The translations under genes were made by a program, and so were the position numbers. A stretch of DNA of 64,000 nt, from positions 186,001 through 250,000 of the forward strand of contig CAWJLE010000002.1 in NCBI GenBank assembly GCA_963843645.1, in the 5' to 3' direction. The stretch comes from CAWJLE01 sp963843645 (GTDB taxonomy: Bacteria > Chloroflexota > Anaerolineae > DAOTYC01). Numbering within the stretch: position 1 is the stretch's first letter; every line of letters starts with the position of its first letter. This document shows positions 44,452 through 55,971 of this stretch, one piece after another. The notes beneath the pieces are model-generated. The model worked only from the letters and a program-made list of their open reading frames with translations. It ran no database searches and was not told the DNA's origin.

Positions 44452-45579
44452 TCAGGCGTAGAGCCAATCTTCCTCTGAGGAAACCGGCAAGTCGTCGCAA
44501 GCGCGGGCGTGAAGCCAACCCAAGGCTCCAAGATCTCGAATTGCTGTCGCGACCGTCTTTTCGTCCAGAGGCGGTGTTCGCCGTTGCTTCCATTGCATAA
44601 CTTCCGCAAGTACCTCACACTCGGTCGGCTGTGTGTCTCTGGCCGCCCGTAGCGCGCGGGCCGTGAACAGCACGGTGGCGGTCACCTCGGCCTGCTGCGT
44701 GTCCATCCGCAGGAACAAGTCAGCCACTCTGTTCAGAATAGATTCCCATTGTTGCAGATGCTCGGCGTAGGACTGGCGAGCATCGGAAAAGGTCGGTCCG
44801 ACGTTGACGGCGAACATTTGACCGAGACGAGATTCGACGATTAGCCCGTTGTTTACTAATCTTGTGACAACTCCCTTGAGCGCAGGAGCGAACGGGCCAT
44901 AGCTGCTCCGCTTATACTCGAGCCCGGTAGGAATTCCCTCTTGTGTCGCCACATAGGCGATCTTCTGGAAGGTGGTTCGACCTACCGGCCAGTGGTACGG
45001 TTGCTCTTCGATGCGCCGAAGAATGTCGACGAGAGCCACCAGCCCCGCATGCACCCAGCGCGGCTCCGGCATGCTGACCCCATTGGCATCAGGCGTCTCC
45101 CGAGCCAGGAAAGCCGGCTGCAACTCCTCGTGTGGGGTACCGTAAGGGGCATACAGCTCTATCGGAATCTCCAGGCGACTGAAGCGGCGATACAGCGTCG
45201 GTCCCACGATGCGCCACTCAAGCTGACCCTCGCCACAGCCGAGTGGCGGAACCGCCAACGAACTGATGCCCCAGGCCTGGTAGTTTTCGAGGAGGTAGTC
45301 GACGCCTTGCACGATGCTGTCCAATCGAGCAACTGACCGCCAATGGTCCTTCGTTGGGAAATTCAATACCCAGGGAAAGACGAGACGCTTGTATAGATAG
45401 GGGCGGCCGAGTCGGACTTCGCGCCGCTGGCAACGGCGAACGTAATCTGCGAACATCTCTGGAAAGCGGGTTTTGAACCCTAACGCGATGCCCTTGCCCA
45501 TTACACCGACGCAGTTCACCGTATTCACCCAGGTTTGGGCATTGGATTCGAACATGTCGCCAATCAAAACCTTTATCAT
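44452..45579 (-). CDS. darG: DarG antitoxin: DNA ADP-ribosyl glycohydrolase (macrodomain)
   Basis: Residues 1-155 are a macrodomain: VLIGDMFESNAQTWVNTVNC, then VGVMGKGIALGF (ADP-ribose binding), and SLAVPPLGCGEGQLEW. The C-terminal 200 residues match the DarG extension, which binds the toxin (YHWPVGRTTFQKIAYVATQE is its usual start). DarG removes the ADP-ribose that DarT puts on thymidine in single-stranded DNA. It lies 17 bases after DarT; CAGGAGGG precedes the start. It ends beside a URO-D gene fragment. Confidence 0.92.
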   Translation of the reverse strand: MIKVLIGDMFESNAQTWVNTVNCVGVMGKGIALGFKTRFPEMFADYVRRCQRREVRLGRPYLYKRLVFPWVLNFPTKDHWRSVARLDSIVQGVDYLLENYQAWGISSLAVPPLGCGEGQLEWRIVGPTLYRRFSRLEIPIELYAPYGTPHEELQPAFLARETPDANGVSMPEPRWVHAGLVALVDILRRIEEQPYHWPVGRTTFQKIAYVATQEGIPTGLEYKRSSYGPFAPALKGVVTRLVNNGLIVESRLGQMFAVNVGPTFSDARQSYAEHLQQWESILNRVADLFLRMDTQQAEVTATVLFTARALRAARDTQPTECEVLAEVMQWKQRRTPPLDEKTVATAIRDLGALGWLHARACDDLPVSSEEDWLYA

Positions 45580-45596
45580 GGCGTACCCTCCTGTGT

Positions 45597-46187
45597 CTAG
45601 CGGAAGAATAGAACCGCATTCACTGCTACGTCCAGGGTCGGTGCCAGTTCGTTCAGACTCAATCGAGCCTCTTCACAAGACACGTAGGCGCCCAGGATGT
45701 GATGGGGCGGTACCCGATTAGGGACCAACACCTCAGCACATTTAATCCGCTTCTTCCGCCACTGCTCAATCTGATTGGCGTCCGTCCAGTATGTGGCGAA
45801 AACCAGTGTCTCGTCAACTTCGCTGAGTCCGTAAGGAGATGGGAGGAAGCGCGTATAATTGCTGGCAGCGTTCCCATCTGTGATCACTACCCCAGACAAA
45901 TCGAGGATCGCCTGGCTGACCCGCAACACGCACAATTCCATATGAGAATCCCTGCGTTTGTAAATCATCGGGTTCCTGGCGCAGAGGTACAGATTCACGT
46001 ATGTGTGGAGAGGTCGGCCACCAGGTACTGTTTTTCTCGTTCGTATTTCCTGAACCTCAGGCATTGCAACTGAAATTGGTCCCATCGGCTTAGCTCTCTG
46101 GTATGAAAGGATGCCGTGGATCAGGATCGAAGGGACGTTAGCGATGTTGGTTATGTAGTGCAATTCAGGGAGATCTGACCTATTCAT
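45597..46187 (-). CDS. darT: DarT toxin: single-stranded DNA thymidine ADP-ribosyltransferase
   Basis: The 196-residue product starts with HYITNIANVPSILIHGILSY, the NAD-binding segment of DarT (DUF4433), then MPEVQEIRTRKTVPGGRPLH and YVNLYLCARNPMIYK. Near residue 158, CAEVLVPNRVP holds the catalytic Glu. DarT modifies thymidine in single-stranded DNA and stops replication; DarTG systems act against phages. A TATAAT on this strand near 46300-46305 is a likely -10 element and lies next to the end of the URO-D gene. Confidence 0.92.
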   Translation of the reverse strand: MNRSDLPELHYITNIANVPSILIHGILSYQRAKPMGPISVAMPEVQEIRTRKTVPGGRPLHTYVNLYLCARNPMIYKRRDSHMELCVLRVSQAILDLSGVVITDGNAASNYTRFLPSPYGLSEVDETLVFATYWTDANQIEQWRKKRIKCAEVLVPNRVPPHHILGAYVSCEEARLSLNELAPTLDVAVNAVLFFR

Positions 46188-46319
46188 ATTTCATCTTTTC
46201 GTGTGGATTGGCCAAACCAAACTGCGCACGCAGGCAGAAGCCTCTTGATCAAGAACCATTTGCCTCGAACAGGGTTTGTCTTTAGTTGTGCACGACCTCA
46301 TTATACCACGCTGATGCGA

Positions 46320-47426
46320 CTACAGCGACTCGTACGCCGTCCCGGTCACGGTGTCGGCGAGGGCCCAGAAGTTCTCCAACGGAGTGTCGAGCTGGACGTG
46401 GTGCGTGGGGCCGAGGATGAGGCCGCCGCGCCGGCCGAGGGTGCGCAGGCGGGCGAGGACTTCGCTCCGCACGTCGGCGGGGGAGCCGAAGGGCAGGGTG
46501 TGCTGCTCGTCGACGGAGCCCCAGAAGCAGAGCCGGTCGCCGTAGGCACTTTTCAGGCGCTCCGGGTCCATGCACGCGGGCTGGATAGGGTTCAGGACGT
46601 CGAGGCCGATGTCGATGAGGTCCGGAATGATGGGTTCGATCGCGCCGTCGGAGTGGTAGGCGACCTTCACCCGCGGATTGACGGCCTTCAGCGTGGCGAT
46701 GAACTCGGCCATGCGCGGCTTGAAGAAACGCCGCCACGTGGCCGGCGCGACGAGCATGTGGTGCTGGGCGCCGACGTCGTCGCCGATCCAGATCATGTCG
46801 ACGCCGAGCTCCACCAGTCGCCGGGCGGCCGCCAGGTGGTAGCGGAAGGGAATCTCGAAGATGCGGTCGACGAGGTCCGGGTTGAGGGCGAAGTCCATCA
46901 GCATCTGGGCGTACCCACGCAGCGCCCAGGCCGTCTCGAAAATCGTCGTCACCGTGACGCCGACGATCCAATACTCGTCGGCGTACGCGTGGATGACGCG
47001 CTCGGCGTCAGCGTACAGCTCGGGCCGGTGCGGATCGGGCGGCCGGTAGGCGTCGAGGGCGCGCTCGTCGGCCAGGGGGTGGCCGACGATCTCCGTGTAG
47101 TGGCCGACCCCGAAGCGCGTCTGGTAGGGTGCGTTGCGCCACCCGACGCCCCACTCGTCGGTGTAGGTCTCGCTGTCCTGGCTGAGGGCCTCCATCGCGT
47201 AGTACGAGTTCGCCCAGCCCACCGAGGTCAGCAGCAGGTCCTGATCGAGCAGACGCTCCAGGACGTAGGTGTTGCCGCCGCCGTGCGGATTGTGGCGGGC
47301 GCGCTCGGTGAGCCCCTCGTCGGCCGCCAGGCGGGCGTTGAACTCCGGCGTGAAGCTGGCCTGCCATGGGCAGCGGTCCGGCTCCTCGTGGTGCAGCGCC
47401 ATGAGTACGCGGTCACGGTGTCGCAT
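46320..47426 (-). CDS. URO-D family protein (minus-strand operon)
   Basis: The 368-residue product belongs to the uroporphyrinogen decarboxylase superfamily: LMALHHEEPDRCPWQASFTP at the start, DMIWIGDDVGAQHHMLVAPA and VKVAYHSDGAIEPIIPDLID later. The HSDG form lacks the Cys of zinc methyltransferases such as MtaA, and no haem genes are near, so HemE activity is unlikely. It lies last in a sugar-transport operon, suggesting a catabolic step on the imported compound. ATG 47426 fits the site AAGGAGGG; the GTG at 47435 does not. Confidence 0.75.
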   Translation of the reverse strand: MRHRDRVLMALHHEEPDRCPWQASFTPEFNARLAADEGLTERARHNPHGGGNTYVLERLLDQDLLLTSVGWANSYYAMEALSQDSETYTDEWGVGWRNAPYQTRFGVGHYTEIVGHPLADERALDAYRPPDPHRPELYADAERVIHAYADEYWIVGVTVTTIFETAWALRGYAQMLMDFALNPDLVDRIFEIPFRYHLAAARRLVELGVDMIWIGDDVGAQHHMLVAPATWRRFFKPRMAEFIATLKAVNPRVKVAYHSDGAIEPIIPDLIDIGLDVLNPIQPACMDPERLKSAYGDRLCFWGSVDEQHTLPFGSPADVRSEVLARLRTLGRRGGLILGPTHHVQLDTPLENFWALADTVTGTAYESL

Positions 47427-47460
47427 GAGAGGCACCCTCCTTTTATGCGAGCCGGAATGT

Positions 47461-47560
47461 CTAACCGCCGATGAACGCGGATAAACGCAGATGGATTAGA
47501 TGAATGTTTTGTTTTCATCTTGTTCTTAATCTGTGTCTATCTGCGTTCATCGGCGGTTAC
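47461..47560. repeat. Hairpin repeat family GCAGATGAACGCAGAT (copy 2)
   Basis: TAACCGCCGATGAACGCGGA pairs with ATCTGCGTTCATCGGCGGTT at the other end. It is related to 9136-9251 and lies between the URO-D and permease genes of one operon. Confidence 0.75.
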
Positions 47561-47571
47561 GAAACCAGCCC

Positions 47572-48597
47572 TTACAGCGCCAGGCGGCGGCGCAGTACGC
47601 TGTGCATCGAGACGGACAGGACGATGATCAGGCCGTAGATGAGCTGGGTCCAGAAGCCGGCCAGGCCCATGGCGACGATCCCGGCGTTGATCGAGCCGAT
47701 GATGAACGAGGCGATGAAGGTGCCGAACACGGTGCCCGTGCCGCCGAAGACCGACGTGCCGCCCAGGAACACGGACGATAGCGTGGTCAACAGGTAGCCG
47801 TCGCCCAGGGTCGGCCAGAAGTACAGCACTTCCATACTGGCGACCAGGCCGGAAAACGCGGCCGCGACGCCCATGATGGCGAAGATCCACAGCTTGGCGC
47901 GCGAGACGTTGACGCCCATCAGCCGAGCGCTCTCCACGTTATCGCCCACCAGGTAGGTGTGCGCGCCCAGGCGGGTGCGGTTCAAGATCACCCAGATCAA
48001 GATGGCAATCGCGATCGCCCACAGCATCTGGCCGGGAATAGTGCCGAACAGCCGGCCCACCAGCCCGTCGTGAAAGATCGTGCCCACCGTTGGGTTGAGC
48101 GACCGCCCGTTGCCGCCCGTGACGACCAGCACGACGCCGCGCCAGAAGAACTGGGTGCCGATGGTCGCCACCAGGGACGGGATGCCCAGCCGGGTGACGA
48201 TCCAGCCGTTCAGCAGACCGGCTACCAGCCCGGCCAGCAAGCAGGCCGCAACGGCCAGCTCTAGGCTGCCCGTCGCCCCAAGGGTCAGTGAAAAGGCGGT
48301 CATACCCCAGGCCATCACCGACGGGAAAGACAGGTCCATCTCACCGGCGATGATGAGCATGGTCAGCGGCAGGGCCATGATCGTAAAGAACGGTGTCGAG
48401 GACATCATGGCGCCGTAGATGTTGAACGACAGAAAGGTGCGAGGGGCCCCCACCAGGAAGATCAGCCAGATGACCAGGCCGACCGCCACGATTCCGATCT
48501 GGAGCCCGTTCCGGCGAACGATCCGCTCCAGAGGGCTGCGCCCGACCCGCGCGGGGGCTGAAACGTGATTCTCTTGCTTTTCCGCTTCAGAAGCCAT
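47572..48597 (-). CDS. Sugar ABC transporter permease, ribose type (minus-strand operon)
   Basis: The 341-residue product starts at ATG 48597 after GAGGAAGGTG. It has about ten membrane helices and the BPD_transp_2 motifs: MLIIAGEMDLSFPSVMAWGM and GDNVESARLMGVNVSRAKLW. It forms the channel for the ATPase encoded just upstream at 48648-49412. Family membership is clear; the sugar or polyol is unknown. Confidence 0.88.
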   Translation of the reverse strand: MASEAEKQENHVSAPARVGRSPLERIVRRNGLQIGIVAVGLVIWLIFLVGAPRTFLSFNIYGAMMSSTPFFTIMALPLTMLIIAGEMDLSFPSVMAWGMTAFSLTLGATGSLELAVAACLLAGLVAGLLNGWIVTRLGIPSLVATIGTQFFWRGVVLVVTGGNGRSLNPTVGTIFHDGLVGRLFGTIPGQMLWAIAIAILIWVILNRTRLGAHTYLVGDNVESARLMGVNVSRAKLWIFAIMGVAAAFSGLVASMEVLYFWPTLGDGYLLTTLSSVFLGGTSVFGGTGTVFGTFIASFIIGSINAGIVAMGLAGFWTQLIYGLIIVLSVSMHSVLRRRLAL

Positions 48598-48647
48598 ATA
48601 AACACCTTCCTCAGGATGGTTAGGTAAAATCGCCACGCCGTCGCGCG

Positions 48648-49412
48648 TCAGTCCAGGCTGCCTGTCTGAGCCACCCGGTACATCTTCTCCATTAGCTGGT
48701 CCAGGGTAATGTTCTTGGTGAGGAATTCTCCGGCGACGGATCCGCGATCCAGCACGACCACCCGGTCCGCCACTGAGTAGACGTGGAACACGTTGTGGTC
48801 GATGAAGATGCACGCCTTGCCGGCGTTGCGGATGTCGCGCACGAACTCCAGCAGCTTCTTGGTCTCGGACAGCGACAGGCCCATGGTGGGCTCGTCCAGG
48901 ATGATTAACTCGGCCTTGAAGTACAGGGCCCGCACGATGGCCACGCCCTGCTTTTCGCCGCCGGAGAAGGAGCCGACGACCGAATCGGGCGTGACGGCGG
49001 ACGAGGTGAAGCCCATGGAGCCGACCATCAACTTGTGGGTCTCGGTGCGCATGGCGTGCACGTCCAGAAGGCCGAGCGGCGTCGTCATCTCACGGCCCAT
49101 GAAGATGTTGCGCCACAGGGTCTGCTGGTTAGCGAGGGCGCGCTCCTGGTAGACCGTCTCGATGCCGAGGTTGCGGGCCTGGGCCACCGAGTTGTCCACC
49201 AGCCTCCGGCCGTTAAAATAGATCTCGCCCGTCGTAGGCTGGTGGTACCCGGTAATCATTTTAATGAGAGTCGATTTGCCGGCGCCGTTATCGCCCAACA
49301 GGCCGAGGACCTCGTTTCGACCAACGTTTAAGCTGACGTTCCGCAGCGCGTCGACCTCGCCGAACGACTTGCAGACGTTTCGCAGCTCGATGATGTAATC
49401 CTGATCTGCCAT
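48648..49412 (-). CDS. Sugar ABC transporter ATP-binding protein, single-domain (minus-strand operon)
   Basis: Walker A GLLGDNGAGKSTLIK (about residues 37-51), signature FSGGEKQGVAIVRALYF, Walker B LIILDEPTMGLS and FIDHNVFHVY are all present. At 254 residues it is a single ATPase domain, unlike RbsA, which has two; this is the FrcA-like arrangement. ATG 49412 fits the AAGGAGAGG site. The plus-strand operon carries a close relative at 52370. Confidence 0.9.
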   Translation of the reverse strand: MADQDYIIELRNVCKSFGEVDALRNVSLNVGRNEVLGLLGDNGAGKSTLIKMITGYHQPTTGEIYFNGRRLVDNSVAQARNLGIETVYQERALANQQTLWRNIFMGREMTTPLGLLDVHAMRTETHKLMVGSMGFTSSAVTPDSVVGSFSGGEKQGVAIVRALYFKAELIILDEPTMGLSLSETKKLLEFVRDIRNAGKACIFIDHNVFHVYSVADRVVVLDRGSVAGEFLTKNITLDQLMEKMYRVAQTGSLD

Positions 49413-49468
49413 CACCCTCTCCTTACCGATTCAGATGCCTGGCTTTTTCGCCGTCCAGCGGCATCATA

Positions 49469-49632
49469 ACAGGATGCACAGGATGGACAGGATAAAGACA
49501 AAGATGAGAAAAAAGCATGAGAGCACGGGTACGTCCCAGAGAACCCTGCGACGAGTGTTGTCAACGGCGTCTTCGGCCGGTTGGCTCTTTCATCTTGTCT
49601 CTTTTATCCTGTGCATCCTGTCTATCCTGTCA
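49469..49632. repeat. Hairpin repeat ACAGGATGCACAGGAT family
   Basis: The left arm (49469-49498) has ACAGGATGCACAGGATGGAC and AGGATAAAGA; the right arm (about 49597-49632) has TTTTATCCTGTGCATCCTGT and TATCCTGT. The loop is about 100 bases with no gene. With the next repeat it fills the 357-base gap between ATPase and binding protein genes. Confidence 0.7.
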
Positions 49633-49692
49633 CACACGTCGTTCAGGGCTGCGAATGGGGCAGGCGGCACATAGGGGCCGCCTGCCCCTCTT

Positions 49693-49761
49693 AAACTTCC
49701 GAAGTTTTTAAAACCTCGGAAGTTTGACAGAACCTCGGAAGTTTGACAGAAACTCCGGAAG
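49693..49761. repeat. Hairpin repeat AACTTCCGAAGTTT (copy 2, with extra half-sites)
   Basis: A stem-loop like that at 44215-44246 with one mismatch in the arm is followed by two further CTCGGAAGTTTGACAG-type half-sites. It lies just after the binding protein gene on the minus strand and can attenuate transcription into the ATPase gene. Confidence 0.65.
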
Positions 49762-49769
49762 TTCGGCGT

Positions 49770-50780
<1,011 letters not shown>

Positions 50781-51023
50781 TTCTTCCTCCTTCGTAGAAG
50801 AACCCTTGCTCTGTCTGGTCCGGTTGCCTGCCGGCCGTGGGATCGGCCGCAGGACGGGTATGGGTGGCTAACCACGGCGTGGAACAGCCCGTCAGTGGGG
50901 TGTTGCGATCACCTCCCTTCAGCTCTGTGAATGAGAGCCGGGCCGGCCGGTGGCGCCCCATTCGCGGGACCACCTGCCGGGACGGCGGTGTAAGTTGGCG
51001 GCTGAGAAATCGAGATCACGATT

Positions 51024-51052
51024 ATTATAATCCAGTGATCGATGGCCGTCAA
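51024..51052 (-). promoter_or_regulatory. Promoter of the minus-strand transport operon
   Basis: On the minus strand TTGACG (51052-51047) and TATAAT (51029-51024) are 17 bases apart. The leader to the start at 50780 is about 235 bases long. Confidence 0.7.
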
Positions 51053-51161
51053 GGGCTTTTGCGCAAATTTGCAGATATCATCCGTGGTGGGCCATCCGCG
51101 AATGAAACGCGAGCGCCCACAATTCTAACGCGATTGCCCCTGCACGTCTCCCCGGAGGTTA

Positions 51162-51191
51162 TTGACAAATGCTGCAGTACCATGCTATATT
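51162..51191 (+). promoter_or_regulatory. Promoter of the plus-strand transport operon
   Basis: TTGACA (51162-51167) and TATATT (51186-51191) are 18 bases apart. The start codon follows at 51379. Confidence 0.65.
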
Positions 51192-51378
51192 ATTGCCATC
51201 AAATTGCTCCCCCAACTGGTCAACCCCCTCCAGGCTCCGAATCACGTGAGGAGGCTTGAGGGGACATAGCCGGCACCGTTGCCTGGCCGCTAAGCCCCAC
51301 TCCGGCGGCGCGTTTTCTGTGAGACGTACGTCAGTGTTACTGGTATTGTCATCCGATCGAAAGGACGCGAAGCCAGAC

Positions 51379-52362
51379 ATGACTACCTCCGCCTTCTCCG
51401 GATTCATGAATCGCCATCGCGACTCAGCCCTGGATATCCTGTTCGTGTTCGTCGTGGTGCAGATCGGCTGCGTCGTGGCCGGACTGGCTTTCCCCGACAC
51501 TTTCCACTACCTTAGCCCGGCCAACATCTCGGTGCAGTTGAAATCCATCCCGGTGCTGGGCATCATCGCCCTGGGCGTCGGGGTGCTGATGATCTCCGGC
51601 GAGTTCGATCTGTCGGTCGGCGCCAATTACACCTTCACGGCGATCGTTATGGCCACCATGGTGCAAGACGGCAAATCGGCCTTCATCGCGGCGCCGGTCG
51701 CGCTGATCATCGGGGTGCTCATCGGGCTGCTCAACGGCTTCATCACCCTGCGGTTCAACATCCCGTCCTTCATTGCCACTCTGGGCGCCATGTTGTTCTG
51801 GAAGGGCATGACCCTGCTGTACCACGGAGCCACGTCGTTCCGTTTCCGGCCCTGAGCAAGCCTTCACGGACCTGATGGCGGGCAGCCGTCGGACCACTGG
51901 AGGCGGCCTTCCTCTGGTTCGTCGCCCTGAGCCTGCTCTTCTGGGCGCTGCTGCATCATCACAAGCTGGGCAATCATTTCTACGCCGTGGGCGGCAATAA
52001 GGCGGCCGCCACCGCGATCGGCATCAACCCCGACCGGACCAAGATGATCGCATTCGGTTTGGCCGGCTTCTGCTCGGCGATGGCCGGCATCCTGGCCACC
52101 GCGCGGGTCGGCAGCATCCTGCCCGGCAGCGGCCTGGGTCTGGAGCTGCAGGCCATCGCCGCCTGCGTGATCGGCGGGCTGGCGCTGACCGGCGGGCGCG
52201 GGCACCATCCTGGGCATCTTCCTGGGCGCGGCGTTCATGTACACCATCCAGGACGTCCTGCTGTTGGTACGCGCGCCCGGCTTCTACCTGGACATCTTCG
52301 TCGGCGTGCTGATCGTGGTGGCTGTGATCTTCAATGAAGTCGTTGGCCAGCACGGAAAGTGA
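51379..52362 (+). pseudogene. Sugar ABC transporter permease, ribose type (plus-strand operon), three frameshifts
   Basis: The frames together give a complete BPD_transp_2 permease: SIPVLGIIALGVGVLMISGE and FDLSVGANYTF first, then FLWFVALSLLFWALL, GNKAAATAIGINPDRTKMIA, and last TILGIFLGAAFMYTIQDVLL. The breaks lie near 51850, 51890 and 52203, each explained by one inserted base. The minus-strand relative has none. Either this copy is decaying or the sequence has errors in this stretch. Confidence 0.75.
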
Positions 52363-52369
52363 GGAAGGT

Positions 52370-53153
<784 letters not shown>

Positions 53154-53360
53154 ACCGGGCGCCCCGCGGCTGCCGGCGTCAGGCAGCCGCACCATTCGTC
53201 CGAGGAACCCCTGCAAGGGGGGCGAGAGGTTCGTGGGTCCGGCATGACGGCTCCATCAGCGTCGAAAGGAGGTGTCAGCGAAGACTATTATTGGGTTGAG
53301 ACGTGGTCGATACTCAGGCATTCGGCGTATCTCCCATAACGAAAAAGGAGAAAGTGAAAG

Positions 53361-54333
53361 ATGCGGTCGAGTAAGATCATCAACCTGTTAGTCGTGGCGG
53401 CCCTGCTGCTCGGTGTGGTGGCCATGATTCAAGCGCCCACCGCCCAGGCGGCCGAACCCAAGCCGAAGATCACCCTCATCATCTACACCGCCGCCACCGT
53501 CGAGTTCTTCATCCCTGTCGTGAATGGCGCCAAAGAGGCCGCAGACATGTTTGGCGTGGACCTCGATATTCAGTACGGCGACAGTGATCCGGTCAAGCAG
53601 AACAATCTGATCGAGACCGCGGTCGCGAACAAGGTCAACGGCATCGCGGTCTCGATTCAGGACGACGATGCGTTCGACGAGAGCGTCGCCAACGCCATGA
53701 AGGCCGGGATTCCGGTGGTCTCCTTCAACGTAGACGACTCGAAGGGCGCGGCCGGCAACGCGCGCATGGCCTTCATGGGCCAGGATTTCGTCGCGACCGG
53801 CTATCTGATCGCGCAGCGCATGATCAAGGACCACAACATCGGCAAGGGTGACCTGGTCTTCACGCCAGTGGAATGGCCGGAAGCCGTGTATGCCACGCTG
53901 CGGTACGCCGGCGTCAAGAAAGCCCTGGACGAAGTCGGCGCCAAGTCGGAGATGATCGGCACCGGAGCGAACCTGCCGGACGTCCAGACCAAGGAAGTCC
54001 AGTATTTGCTCGGTCACCCCGAGACCAAGGCCATCATCGGCCTCGGTTCCTCGCCGCTGACGGTCGCCCCGAAAGCCATCGAAGAGGCGAAGATGAAGAT
54101 CCCCCTCGGCGGCTTCGACCTGACGTCAGGATATCATCGACGGCATCGAGAACGGGACGATCACCGCCACCGTCGACCAGCAGCCGTATTCCCAGGGGTT
54201 CTACTCCGTGGCGCAGCTCGCCCTGTACCTGAAGTATGGCCTCTATCCGTCCGACATGAACACCGGCGGTCTGGGCCTCGTCGACAAGACGAACGTGGCC
54301 AAGGTAAAAGAGTTCGTCGGCAAGTACCGATAA
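53361..54333 (+). pseudogene. Sugar ABC transporter substrate-binding protein (plus-strand operon), frameshifted
   Basis: A signal peptide (INLLVVAALLLGVVAMIQAP) leads a Peripla_BP_4 protein: TLIIYTAATVEFFIPVVNGA, GIAVSIQDDDAFDESVANAM and MGQDFVATGYLIAQRMIKD. Near 54126 one inserted base moves the sense to a frame that reads DIIDGIENGTITATVDQQPY and ends at 54333 with VKEFVGKYR. AAAAAGGAGAAAG precedes the ATG. Ligand unknown. Confidence 0.8.
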
Positions 54334-54425
54334 CTTCGACGATCAGGCCTCGGGGGACTCTCCGAGCCCACTGGCCGTTCGGCCAGCGGGCTGGAAGTCT
54401 CCTTACGTCGGGGAGAGAAGAAGCG

Positions 54426-55654
54426 ATGAATTTGCGAGAGCGGTTCCTCGAAGTCATGCAGTTCAACACGGGCGTGCATTCCATCAAGTGGGAATTCGGC
54501 TACTGGGGCGAAGTGCTGGACAACTGGTACGAGGCCGGCCTGCCCAAGCAGCATTATCCGGAGATCCCCGTCGGGCACAACCCCACGTCCGGGCTGTACC
54601 ACGTCGCGTGGAAGTCGGTCAAGGGCGGCAGGCTGCCGAAAGGCATCGCCGTGATGGGCGGCGGCCTGTACTGGCCGACGCAGAGCTTCCCGATCGACCA
54701 CGACGTGCGCGCCTACTTCGGGATGGACACGCCGCTCCGGCTGGTGGACGTGAACCAGATTTTCTACCCCAGTTCAAGGTCGAAGGTTCTGGAGGAAGAC
54801 GAGAAGCAGATGGTCTACGTCGACCTGGACGGCGTCAAGCGGCGCTTCCTGAAGGCCACGGCGACCATGCCGTCCGGCGAAGGCTACCCCATCCGCGACC
54901 GGGCCACGTGGCAGAAGCTGAAAGAAGAGCGCTCAGGCATGGACAACTCACGGCCGCTTCCCGCCCAACTGGGACGAGCTGACGCAACGAATACCGCAAC
55001 CGCGATTATCCCCTGGCGCTGATGGGCTACCCACACGGTTTCTTCGGCATTCTGGCCAACCTGATGGGCTACGAGAACCTGTTCTACTCCTATCACGACG
55101 ATCCGGCGCTGATCCACGACATCGTCAACACGTTCACTGAGCTGTGGATCGCCCTGTACGAGGAGGTGCTGCGGGACACGGACGTCGACTGCGTGCACAT
55201 CTGGGAGGACATCTCCTACGGCCGCGGCTCGATGATCTCGAAGGACGTCGTGCGCGAGTTCATGCTGCCGTACTACAAGCGCTTCACCGGCTTCCTGAAG
55301 GGCAAGGGCGTGAAGAACATCTTCGTCGACACAGACGGCGACTGCTGGGACCTGATCCCGCTGTTCATCGAGGGCGGCGCGACGGGCATGTACCCGTTCG
55401 AGACGGCTTGCGGCATGGACATCGTCAAGGTGCGCCGGACCTATCCGCAGCTCCAGATGATGGGCGGCATCCCCAAGTCGGACATCAGCCGGCGCGACCG
55501 CGTCGACGAGTTCCTGGGCCCCGTGGAAGAGGTCCTCAAGACGGGCGGATACATCCCCTACGGCGACCACTTCATCCCCCCGGACGTCACCTGGGACGGC
55601 TTCAAGTACTATCGCACCCGCCTGAACGACCTGATCGACAAGTACGGGCAGTAG
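54426..55654 (+). pseudogene. URO-D family protein (plus-strand operon), frameshifted
   Basis: From ATG 54426 the first half reads ERFLEVMQFNTGVHSIKWEF and GYWGEVLDNWYEAGLPKQHY. After two small breaks near 54945 and 54988 it continues MGYPHGFFGILANLMGYENL and GVKNIFVDTDGDCWDLIPLF to 55654. It belongs to the same superfamily as the 46320-47426 protein, with DTDGD in the place of HSDG. As in the minus-strand operon it is last, which supports a shared catabolic role. It lacks the zinc Cys-His motif of corrinoid methyltransferases. Confidence 0.75.
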
Positions 55655-55672
55655 GGGCGCCTGCTTGTTCAG

Positions 55673-55700
55673 AGCCGGCCCCCCGGACTTCTGTCATTCT
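55673..55700. repeat. Left arm of a 28-bp perfect inverted repeat around the IS110-family element
   Basis: The 28 bases AGCCGGCCCCCCGGACTTCT plus GTCATTCT are exactly complementary in reverse to 57368-57395. They look like the two arms of a hairpin repeat into whose loop the element inserted. Confidence 0.85.
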
Positions 55701-55772
55701 GAGCTGCAATATGGTCCGCGGCGGACCACTGATTGGGCAAGAAACAGACTCGCGGGCGGTGAGGTGTATGTG

Positions 55773-55971
55773 TATAATGGGGGGCGAGTTCAGACAGTTA
55801 AGACCGGCGCCTCATTGGTGCGCACGAGCCCGTCTCTGAGCTTGGTTCCGACTATTAGTGACTCATTGATTGGTGGCGTAGACCCCGGTTAGTAGCATTC
55901 CGAGTTCGTACGAGATAGTCGGGTCTGGACTCTGTGCAGCGAGATATTTAACCTAGAGTAGAGGTGAGTCC
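55773..55971 (+). ncRNA. Candidate bridge RNA region of the IS110-family element
   Basis: TATAAT at 55773-55778 would start a transcript of about 185 bases before the transposase ATG at 55972. That length and position match the bridge RNA of IS110-group elements such as IS621. I have not folded it and cannot mark the target and donor loops. Confidence 0.45.

Larger units (their letters stand above)
50781..51378. other. Divergent regulatory region between two mirrored transport operons
   Basis: This gap of 598 bases holds two promoters that point away from one another and two long leaders. No coding frame with a binding site is seen. No perfect operator palindrome was recognised by eye, so the shared regulator remains unknown. 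Confidence 0.6.

Noticed and set aside
46320..47426. HemE (true uroporphyrinogen decarboxylase)
   Set aside because: No haem genes nearby, and the operon is a sugar transporter. The HSDG motif and context point to another branch of the superfamily.
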